DNA from: Candidatus Omnitrophota bacterium
GTDB taxonomy: Bacteria; Omnitrophota; Gorgyraeia; Tantalellales; Tantalellaceae
Direction of reading: 5' to 3'
Assembly: GCA_024277375.1 (NCBI GenBank)
Contig: JAJRVD010000104.1
Location: 1-40,912 of the forward strand
Length of the DNA: 40,912 bases
Shown here: positions 1-7,266 of the stretch, piece after piece
Position numbering within the stretch: the first letter of the stretch is position 1
How the letters are laid out: every line of letters begins with the position of its first letter
Position numbers and translations under genes: made by a program
Notes under the pieces: generated by a model
What the model was told of the DNA's origin: nothing
Database searches by the model: none
The model's input: the letters and a program-made list of their open reading frames with translations, nothing else

Positions 1-159
1 GTTCTTACTTCAACAATAACAACCATTAGGGTATGCCATTTTTTTATTTTTTCAAAGACCTTATGCCAGATCCTTCGACTCGGGCTTCGCCCTCGCTCAG
101 GATGACACTTCGAAAGTGCCCACAATATGTTACACTATCACACATTCATGTCACATCCA

Positions 160-283
160 TTTACACATCAGCAGGGGTTCGATTTATCGAACCCGTTATA
201 ATCATCATTCTCCATTCCCTAGTTACGGAGCATTTTAAATGTATACATATCAGTAGGGGTTCGATTTATCGAACCCGTTATAA
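160..283. repeat. two tandemly spaced half-copies of the GGGGTTCGATTTATCGAACCC palindromic repeat
   Basis: 'catCAGYAGGGGTTCGATTTATCGAACCCGTTATAA' occurs at ~167-203 and ~248-283. It matches half of the longer bipartite repeat at 541-655. Confidence 0.85.
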
Positions 284-291
284 AAGCTCGC

Positions 292-510
292 CTATTTTCC
301 GGTTATGATCTTGTAGAGAGGCGGTATCGAAAGAACAATGCCCGCTACAATTATCCATACGCCATAGCCCCTCATTGATTTGGCAAATACTACGCCGAGT
401 CCAAAGCCGATCATAACCTTAGAAAAAATATGCAAACATATCATCGGTGTCGGTATTTTGCGTAAATTGTCGACATAACTCATAATTCCTCCTTTGTTAG
501 AAGTTTCCAT
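292..510 (-). CDS. small membrane protein, unknown function
   Basis: 72 aa ORF with two hydrophobic segments. An AGGAGG-like site precedes the internal Met (MSYVDNL). Confidence 0.5.
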   Translation of the reverse strand: METSNKGGIMSYVDNLRKIPTPMICLHIFSKVMIGFGLGVVFAKSMRGYGVWIIVAGIVLSIPPLYKIITGK

Positions 511-514
511 GGCC

Positions 515-682
515 TCTGCAAAACGCTGTTTTTTTAATCAGACTGTGTCGTAATGTAGGGGCTTGATTCATCAAGCCCGTTATATCGGGTTCGATAAATC
601 GAACCCCTACGATACATTGTATGCGCCCATTCGCAAAACAAATTACGGCACAGCCCTAATGACAAAAGTTCCGTTTTGCAGA
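515..682. mobile_element. MITE-like bipartite palindromic repeat, copy 1
   Basis: Core 541-655 is GACTGTGTCGTAAT...ATTACGGCACAGCC with imperfect terminal inverted repeats. An outer inverted repeat TCTGCAAAACG...CGTTTTGCAGA bounds 515-682. Further copies are present in this window. Confidence 0.7.
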
Positions 683-735
683 ACTCTAAAAAGTTTCCAG
701 CTACCGCGTAAGATACCGTATATATACGTATCTGT

Positions 736-1074
736 TTACTTCTCGTCGCATTTATGCCCTAAACTCATCTCTTTATTTACGGAATAACTTATTATCGTCC
801 GGATAACTACTATTGAACCCAAGACAGCCAATTCTTGGAGTGTTGGATTCATTACTGAACGGATAAGGTCCGCTGCTATCAAGAATTCCAACCCCATCAG
901 GATATAGGTTCCCAAGTGTTGGCGCATATAGTCCTTTTTTCTACATACATCCCCGCCAAGCAACCCCTTCGTTTCCAAGACAGCAAACTGCAACAAAGAC
1001 AGGACAGCACCCCACACAATAACAATTATTCCGGCTATTCCAATACCAAAAGATAAATAATGTATTATTTTCAT
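736..1074 (-). CDS. DUF1622-like membrane protein
   Basis: 112 aa ORF with three hydrophobic segments and the pattern 'LETKGLLGG...LGTYILMGLEFLIAADLIRSV...IVVIRTIISY'. It starts just after the asparaginase stop, with AGGAGG upstream. Confidence 0.7.
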   Translation of the reverse strand: MKIIHYLSFGIGIAGIIVIVWGAVLSLLQFAVLETKGLLGGDVCRKKDYMRQHLGTYILMGLEFLIAADLIRSVMNPTLQELAVLGSIVVIRTIISYSVNKEMSLGHKCDEK

Positions 1075-1076
1075 CC

Positions 1077-2135
1077 CTACCTCCTAAAGTAGTTTGTAAG
1101 CTTGGTATGGTCTCCTTCTACCTCGGGAAGGGCCAACATAAGAAGAATACGCGCCTTAGCGCCGGGGAGGTCACCTCCGAGAATAACACCTGCTTTCTTA
1201 AGAGTTGCTCCCCCGCCGGCATCACCATAAATCGGGAAAACTCCGCCATTAAAGACTTGTGTAGTTATAATCACGGCTATCCCCTTACTTAAAGCGTATT
1301 GTACGGCTTTATATACTTCCGCGTTCACATTTCCCGCACCGACACCTTCTATAACTATACCATCCGCGCCCTCGGAGACCGCATAGCGAACAAAACTGCC
1401 ATCATCTCCGGCAAACGTCTCAAGAAGAACGACTTTAGGAAGATCTTTTGGTATCGGAAATTTTTGACGGTGAAGACGATCGTTAAAACGTGAAACTTTT
1501 CCCATCGCGATATACCCGAGATATCCTTTCTCTCCGGAATTAAAAGTCTGTATATTAGTTGAACTGGTTTTTCTGACATCCCTGGCAGAATTAATATATT
1601 GGTTAAGCGTAACCGTAACACCCCAATCACCTGCTTCATCGGAGCACACCTGCGTAACGGCATTTAAAATATTCACGGGCCCATCCGGAGACAAGTCGGA
1701 CGCGTCACGCATGGCCCCTACAAAAGTCACGGGTTTCTCGGTCTTGAGCGTAAGATCGAGAAAATATGCTCCTTCCGCCATCGTATCTGTTCCGTGAGTT
1801 ATGACCGCCCCTTTTACCGTGGGATCCAGAAGTTCCTTATCAACTGCTTTTGAAAGTCCCGCCCATAATTCGGGCGTCATTTGAGAGCTATCAATATTCG
1901 AGTAGCTGACAACCTTGATCTTCGCGACGTCTCTCAGGGCCGGTACCGCATCAATAAGAGCTTTTCCTGTGAGCGCGGGAATCGCCCCGCCGCCTTTAGG
2001 GTCGTCTTTTTCGGCTATAGTGCCTCCGGTCGTTACCACAACAACTGTTGGCAATTCCGCTTGTGAACTATTAGCGAAAAACATACACGACAAAACAAAA
2101 CAAATTATAAGGCTAATATTTTTCAATATCTTCAT
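1077..2135 (-). CDS. ansB: type II L-asparaginase, exported
   Basis: TTGGTIAEK and THGTDTMAE motifs. N-terminal signal peptide (MKILKNISLIICFVLSCMFFANSSQA). Start set at the internal ATG (2135). Confidence 0.9.
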   Translation of the reverse strand: MKILKNISLIICFVLSCMFFANSSQAELPTVVVVTTGGTIAEKDDPKGGGAIPALTGKALIDAVPALRDVAKIKVVSYSNIDSSQMTPELWAGLSKAVDKELLDPTVKGAVITHGTDTMAEGAYFLDLTLKTEKPVTFVGAMRDASDLSPDGPVNILNAVTQVCSDEAGDWGVTVTLNQYINSARDVRKTSSTNIQTFNSGEKGYLGYIAMGKVSRFNDRLHRQKFPIPKDLPKVVLLETFAGDDGSFVRYAVSEGADGIVIEGVGAGNVNAEVYKAVQYALSKGIAVIITTQVFNGGVFPIYGDAGGGATLKKAGVILGGDLPGAKARILLMLALPEVEGDHTKLTNYFRR

Positions 2136-2184
2136 TACATTCCTCTCCCCTATCATTCTGAGGCTCCAAAGGAGCCGAAGAATC

Positions 2185-2361
2185 TCAAATAATACTTTCG
2201 TACAAATCCTCCCACTTATTGAATTTTTCGGTAAACCCTTCCACTAGTTTATGTTTGTGTTCATACACCCTTTTCACTAAGTCACTTGTTACTCCTGGAT
2301 ATAAGGAGACTTTATTATGTACATTCGTCAAAATATACGTATATCCATTCTTTTTATTCAT
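2185..2361 (-). pseudogene. internally deleted GIY-YIG endonuclease-like ORF (58 aa)
   Basis: My translation: MNKKNGYTYILTNVHNKVSLYPGVTSDLVKRVYEHKHKLVEGFTEKFNKWEDLYESII*. It resembles the small GIY-YIG family (YVYILTN...LYIGVTxDLxRRVxEHKxKxVEGFTxKY...W.DLYE) but lacks the middle segment. Confidence 0.65.
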
Positions 2362-2441
2362 ATTCCGGATCCTTCGCTTCGCTGGATGACAGCAGAAGCA
2401 TCACTTCCCTTTTAACCACAACCTATCTCCACTGTCATTCA

Positions 2442-2556
2442 GACTGTGTCGTAATGTAGGGGCTTGATTCATCAAGCCCGTTATATCGGGTTCGATAAAT
2501 CGAACCCCTACGATACATTGTATGCGGCCATCCGCAAAACGAATTACGACACAGCC
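2442..2556. mobile_element. MITE-like bipartite palindromic repeat, copy 2
   Basis: 115 bp, nearly identical to 541-655: GACTGTGTCGTAATGTAGGGGCTTGATTCATCAAGCCC...ACGACACAGCC. Confidence 0.8.
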
Positions 2557-2643
2557 TTATTCTGAGGAGCTCATTTGAGAAGCAAATGACAACGAAGAAT
2601 CTCATTCCCAGATCCTTCGTTCGGCCCTCTGGGCCTCTCTCAT
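2557..2643. repeat. TTCTGAGG...GAAGAATCTC / GATCCTTCG...CATGAC dispersed repeat cluster
   Basis: Contains two units of the 'ATTCTGAG...GAAGAATCTC' and 'GATCCTTCG...ATGAC' type. Similar units lie near 69-106, 2153-2186, 2366-2390, 4580-4603 and 27252-27286. Confidence 0.6.
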
Positions 2644-2689
2644 GACAAAAGTAAAGCACCCCAGAACTCAACAAACTCAATAAACACAA

Positions 2690-3118
2690 TTAATCTACCA
2701 AAGTCTTCATCTCATTGGATTTAATTTTGGTTTTTTTCGCGTATTCGCTCGATTCAAGAACTATACCTTTCGCGAAATTCTTTTCATTGAAAGTATAGTA
2801 ATTAATAGATACCGTGTCCCCGGGTGATATCTCTCCAACCGAAGAGACAATCGTGAAATATGTATGCTCTTCAACAAAATAGGTTCCAACATCACCATTA
2901 GCCTTGACGGTTAACGAATTCTCCGCGACATTTACGCTAAGTACTTTGCCGGAAACATTTGAATCCGTCTCTCTTTGGGCTACTCTGGCGTCAGACTCCA
3001 CCTCTTCATTCGTAGTTTTCAAGTCCTCCTCCACATCCCACGGGTTACCCGCAAACGCTGGAACAGTAAGTACGGTAAAAAAACATAAGGACACAATGGA
3101 CATTACATTTTTTTTCAT
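2690..3118 (-). CDS. exported small beta-rich protein, unknown
   Basis: 142 aa with signal peptide (MKKNVMSIVSLCFFTVLTVPAFA). 'GKVLSVNVAENSLTVKANGDVGTYFVEEHTYF' resembles OB-fold/DUF5666-type domains. Confidence 0.55.
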   Translation of the reverse strand: MKKNVMSIVSLCFFTVLTVPAFAGNPWDVEEDLKTTNEEVESDARVAQRETDSNVSGKVLSVNVAENSLTVKANGDVGTYFVEEHTYFTIVSSVGEISPGDTVSINYYTFNEKNFAKGIVLESSEYAKKTKIKSNEMKTLVD

Positions 3119-3121
3119 ATT

Positions 3122-4372
3122 TTATTCCTTAGTCATAACCCCATACGCCTCACCCATAAGGAGATGTTTCCCAACCTCCGCGGTAATTTTAAACCCGGCC
3201 TCTTTCTGAAAAAGCATAACAAAATCAGAACCCCCGAACTTGAAAGTACCAAGCATATCACCTTTCTCATGGGTAATACCCACCTGAACAATGTCCTCAA
3301 AGTTAACGGAAGAGACTTGCGCCATGCCCATCGGAAGGAGCGCTACCAATCCGTATTTATCTGTATCCATGATCACACAACCGCGGGTCTGCGTAAACTG
3401 CCAACCCGTTGAATCTATCGGAGCGTATTTGCCGGCTTTAGCGTCCCATTTTACTTCCAGGGCTACATTCTTCTCTATTATCGCCTTTTCTTTTATCTCG
3501 CCTGTAACCGCAAAATGATACCGGTGATAATCGTTCACATTCAGGAACGTGTGCGTAAGAACGCCGCCGCGAAACGCGTCTTTATACTTACTATCTTTCG
3601 CCAAAAGATCTCCCACATTGTAATACGTCGCAAGTTTTATCTTAAGACCCGATTCCACCTTTATCCTGGAATCTTCGTCTATCGCCCATACTCCCTGAGG
3701 AACAGAATCGGCCGGAGCGACAACTACCGACTCATCGTCCGGTGAAGCTATCGGCCTCTTGTTTTTTGACTTTAAATATTTGGAGAAAAAACGGTTCCAG
3801 GTATCCCAATTAGACGCGGGTTCGTACCAATCTTTTTGTAAGCCGAAACGAGGGTCTGCGTAAAAACCCTTATAAGAGTCTTCATCCCATGACGCTTCGG
3901 TATCCAGAAACGCTCCCCATGTCTTTACATAATCGCGCGTCCATGCTGAAAATGGCCCGTAATACTGAATGGCATTCTTAAACAAACCTTTACCTTCCAA
4001 ATCCGAGAGAGGTTGATCCACAAGAAAATAAAAATAACATATTATCTGCATTATCTGCTGACGTATAAGATTTTTCGGATTATCCAATACTTCTTTAGGG
4101 ATAAGGTCTACCGACCCATCTATAAAATCATAGTATTCCTCGATACTCTGAGCGGGATTCGTCACTTTGTCCGGGTTGATCGCCTTAGCTTTCGCGAGTG
4201 ACTCTTCCAACATCTTACCAACCTCTGGTTTCTCCGCAATAAGCTCAATAAGAGCTTTGGTTAATGGTCTATGCCCAACTTCGGCCGCTACGCCCACACT
4301 GGAACACAACACCATTCCCGCCATCAATACCACAACCATCCAAGACCTTGCCTTACAAATGTTTTTCGTCAT
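3122..4372 (-). CDS. exported phosphatidylserine decarboxylase-like protein (pyruvoyl-dependent family)
   Basis: PSD-family motifs: 'RPIASPDDESVVVAPADS', 'FRGGVLTHTFLNVNDYHRYHF' and the C-terminal 'GDMLGTFKFGGSDFVMLF' cleavage-site region. Predicted signal peptide. Confidence 0.8.
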   Translation of the reverse strand: MTKNICKARSWMVVVLMAGMVLCSSVGVAAEVGHRPLTKALIELIAEKPEVGKMLEESLAKAKAINPDKVTNPAQSIEEYYDFIDGSVDLIPKEVLDNPKNLIRQQIMQIICYFYFLVDQPLSDLEGKGLFKNAIQYYGPFSAWTRDYVKTWGAFLDTEASWDEDSYKGFYADPRFGLQKDWYEPASNWDTWNRFFSKYLKSKNKRPIASPDDESVVVAPADSVPQGVWAIDEDSRIKVESGLKIKLATYYNVGDLLAKDSKYKDAFRGGVLTHTFLNVNDYHRYHFAVTGEIKEKAIIEKNVALEVKWDAKAGKYAPIDSTGWQFTQTRGCVIMDTDKYGLVALLPMGMAQVSSVNFEDIVQVGITHEKGDMLGTFKFGGSDFVMLFQKEAGFKITAEVGKHLLMGEAYGVMTKE

Positions 4373-4431
4373 ACCATCCTCCTTTTTTACAGATCCTTTA
4401 GAATCCTGCAAAATGGAACTTTCGTCATTCG

Positions 4432-4564
4432 AACTGTGTCATAATTCGTTTTGCGAATGGTCGCATACAATATATTGGTCGCATACACTACATTGTGGGG
4501 GTTCGATTCATCGAACCCGATATAACGGGCTTGATGAATCAAGCCCCTACATTATGACACAGTC
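4432..4564. mobile_element. MITE-like bipartite palindromic repeat, copy 3 (inverted orientation, internal 18-bp duplication)
   Basis: AACTGTGTCATAAT...ATTATGACACAGTC. Contains imperfect tandem units TCGCATACAATATATTGG / TCGCATACACTACATTGT. Confidence 0.8.
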
Positions 4565-4646
4565 TGATTAAAAAAACAGCTTCTTCGCTTTGCTCAGGAT
4601 GACGGCTTGGGCAACCATTCCCCATACAACCTATCACTAACCCCTA

Positions 4647-6389
4647 TCACCTTTTTGTTGTTTCTTTCTGCTTTCCATATGTCGTAGGTCCATCCGGCCA
4701 TTTGGATCGCGCGTACCACTCTTCGGGATACCCGACTTCCTGAGCCATTTTGTTTGGCTCGTTAATATAACCGTCGTCATATTTCGCGACAAGCCTCCAC
4801 GCAAAGTCCCACCACCCGGCGACAACCTGATTGGCCTGGTTATTACAATATTCCGTGAGCATAACCCTTGCCTTTTCAGGGTCTTTTTTATATACGCTAA
4901 ACGCCTTCTTATCCATCTTCTTCATACCTTCGATCTCAGCCAACTCTATATCGTTCTGTTTTTCCTGGATATCTTTGATTATGTAACTATATTTTATAGC
5001 CGCCCAGTTGGCTACAAAATTAAAAGCCCACCAAGCACTCTTCTGACTGAATTCTGCCGGATCACAAGTATAATACGGCTCGGCGATACTTTTTACACCA
5101 ACGTAAAAGGGAACATAACAAGTACTCATCGGTTCATCCGGGCCAAACCATACTATCCCGCCTATTGGATCCGGCAACCATCCGCGAGCCTGACACACAT
5201 AACTGAACCCGCATCTGAATATCGAGATCGGTCTTTCCCACGCGCCTTTTTTCGGAGCGTTCGGATCGGATGTATCACCTTTAGCGTCCATTGGCCCGGG
5301 ATAACGATAAGGACTGCCAAAAGGCCCGGCTGTAACACCTTTTGAAAGATCGAACTCGGTGCCCTGGTAATAGTTGCGGTACAAGGCCATAACATCACGC
5401 ACACCAAACTTCTTGTCCGGTTTTATTGAGAACTTGAATTTTTTGGTAAACCCGTCTTTCACCTCAGGAGTCAACTTTAATGAAGGTGCTATTCGACTTT
5501 GCAAACTCCACACTCTTCGCAGAGAGTAGTATGGATGGTTGTATTCACCTAAGCTCACGGTCCTCAGCCAATCCAACTTACCGTCGGAAGGTTTCCACCA
5601 GCCATATTTTTCCGCAACACTATGAAGATTACTTGAGTAAAGCATATCCGGGTCTTTAGTGTCAATTTCGCGAATACGTAGTTCATTTGAAGCGACAAAT
5701 ATTTCACCCGCCGGAACTTTTTTTGCTACCCAGAGCCCCCCTTTCCCTTCGGGGCTGGGTGCCATCTCAATCACCCACCCTTCTTCTGTGTCGCCAATAG
5801 GCAATGTTTCACCCGTACCATAATATCCGTAGGTCTCTATAAGTTCGCCTATCAACTCCACAGCTTCGCGTGCTGTCGTACAGCGTTCCGCCGCTACACG
5901 GCTGAGTTCGGCGCTATAAAAAATAAGTGTTCCCGGAACAGGATCAGGCTGGATCTTCGTCCCATCGGTACACTCACCGAACATCAGCTGATGCTCATTC
6001 ATTATACCGTACGATCCGTCAAAATACGCGTACGTATGTTCAACTTGGGGGATATGGCCCAGCGGTATACTTTGCGGTTGGTCGAGATCAACATAAGTGG
6101 GACCTCGATGAGTACCGACATATCTTCTCAATGTATACCCGTGATATTCGGGTTTGTCCCCCAATGCGCTCGCGTCATAATAAACAGGGCGAAGCGATCC
6201 AGGTTCATGGTCAGCGGCCGGCACATAGACCAGACGTTGATCGAACAGTTCACTGTCATCCGAATGAGCAACAAACACCGAACCGTCTTCCGTCGCTTCT
6301 TTGGTTACAAGTATCGTGGTACAGGCAAACGCTGAAACGGAAGAAAACAAAAAAACCACACTCACGATCAAGCCAATTAATCTCCTCAT
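4647..6389 (-). CDS. exported C69-family dipeptidase (Ntn hydrolase)
   Basis: Signal peptide followed by ACTTILVTKEATEDGSVFVAHSDD, with 'YGIMNEHQLMFGECT' and 'IGDTEEGWVIEM', as in peptidase family C69. Confidence 0.85.
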   Translation of the reverse strand: MRRLIGLIVSVVFLFSSVSAFACTTILVTKEATEDGSVFVAHSDDSELFDQRLVYVPAADHEPGSLRPVYYDASALGDKPEYHGYTLRRYVGTHRGPTYVDLDQPQSIPLGHIPQVEHTYAYFDGSYGIMNEHQLMFGECTDGTKIQPDPVPGTLIFYSAELSRVAAERCTTAREAVELIGELIETYGYYGTGETLPIGDTEEGWVIEMAPSPEGKGGLWVAKKVPAGEIFVASNELRIREIDTKDPDMLYSSNLHSVAEKYGWWKPSDGKLDWLRTVSLGEYNHPYYSLRRVWSLQSRIAPSLKLTPEVKDGFTKKFKFSIKPDKKFGVRDVMALYRNYYQGTEFDLSKGVTAGPFGSPYRYPGPMDAKGDTSDPNAPKKGAWERPISIFRCGFSYVCQARGWLPDPIGGIVWFGPDEPMSTCYVPFYVGVKSIAEPYYTCDPAEFSQKSAWWAFNFVANWAAIKYSYIIKDIQEKQNDIELAEIEGMKKMDKKAFSVYKKDPEKARVMLTEYCNNQANQVVAGWWDFAWRLVAKYDDGYINEPNKMAQEVGYPEEWYARSKWPDGPTTYGKQKETTKR

Positions 6390-6413
6390 AAAGCACCTCT
6401 CTTTTTTTATTAT

Positions 6414-7067
6414 CTATTCGACTTTAACTGCATCAGGATATATGAAGTTTAAAAACCCAAGCGCCGACAAAGCAATGCCATACTTCTTTTTAATACGAAG
6501 AGAGGTTATACTGAATTTCATCTCCCCATCCTGCTTCAATCCCCGAATACTAAGCTCATGATTCAGCGATTTAGTTAGCTGTTCAACCGCATCTTCTTTG
6601 GCTTGGTCCGCGTTTACTATCTCCCCTTTATAAACCCGTTCGTACTCCGCGGCAAACCCGCCTATTTTATCCCCTTTATCATTTATGGCCCATACCCGGC
6701 CAAGACCCGCGGCTACCGTATCACCTTTCAATCCTCCCGCTTTCGCCATAATTGTTTCCAGAACCGCTCCATGATGAAAATACTTTTTCGTTTTAGAGAG
6801 GGCTACCTCTCGAGATTCAGGCGGGAGCACCGAAGTATAATAAACAACATTAAAGTTCTCTATTCCTGCCTCCAAAAGAGCTAAGTCGTACGAAAAAGTC
6901 TCGTATGGATCCGGCAGTATTCCGTCATCGGATTCACCAGTCCCGGTCGTCGCGATATAATCCGTCGGGATCCTGGGGCCAGACGTACTTTCGGCATACG
7001 CCTCCATGCCATTAACCAACCCCAGACTTAACACAAAACATACCATAACGATTTTTAGTGTTCTCAT
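6414..7067 (-). CDS. pyruvoyl-dependent arginine decarboxylase, predicted exported
   Basis: 'AGIENFNVVYYTSVLPPESREV' aligns with the PvlArgDC self-cleavage region (archaeal '..LIRISSIMPP..'). N-terminal hydrophobic signal sequence MRTLKIVMVCFVLSLGLVNGMEAYAES. Confidence 0.8.
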   Translation of the reverse strand: MRTLKIVMVCFVLSLGLVNGMEAYAESTSGPRIPTDYIATTGTGESDDGILPDPYETFSYDLALLEAGIENFNVVYYTSVLPPESREVALSKTKKYFHHGAVLETIMAKAGGLKGDTVAAGLGRVWAINDKGDKIGGFAAEYERVYKGEIVNADQAKEDAVEQLTKSLNHELSIRGLKQDGEMKFSITSLRIKKKYGIALSALGFLNFIYPDAVKVE

Positions 7068-7148
7068 CTTTACTCCTCCCTTTGTGCTTTATTCACGATC
7101 TATCTCCAAAAGCCATGTCGACCCTATGTTATTCCGTACAGAGGTATC

Positions 7149-7228
7149 GGTAGAGGTGCCGCGCGCAGTCCGTAAAAGGTGGGGACTGTCCCCTCCTTTT
7201 ACGCCTGTTTGAGCACGGCACCTCTACC
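7149..7228. repeat. nested palindromic (REP-like) intergenic element
   Basis: Outer arms GGTAGAGGTGCCG / CGGCACCTCTACC. Inner arms CGTAAAAGGTGGGGA / TCCCCTCCTTTTACG around CTG. Confidence 0.7.
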
Positions 7229-7266
7229 AATATCTCTATAATTCAGCACCCATCCGCTAATATTCC

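Noticed and set aside
160-283. Two near-identical ~36 bp units as a CRISPR array
   Set aside because: Only two units, ~80 bp apart, and the same unit occurs inside dispersed repeats elsewhere; no cas genes.
1355-1663. Long antisense ORF opposite asparaginase
   Set aside because: Embedded in a strongly supported CDS, no recognisable domain; typical shadow ORF. The same applies to most opposite-strand ORFs in the track.
2153-2186. TTCTGAGG...GAAGAATCTC and GATCCTTCG...CAGGATGAC units as novel elements in themselves
   Set aside because: Similar short repeats are, to my knowledge, widespread in many bacterial genomes; listed only as features and for the nesting observation.
2435-2689. ORFs containing '(R)GSIYRTRYNGLDESSPY' (also at 33-308, 4167-4571, 10624-10860)
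   Set aside because: The shared peptide is a translation of the palindromic repeats in different locations; not evidence of a protein family.
4497-4560. GGTTCGATTC resembling a tRNA T-arm
   Set aside because: No anticodon arm, acceptor stem or D-arm around it; the motif belongs to the palindromic repeat.
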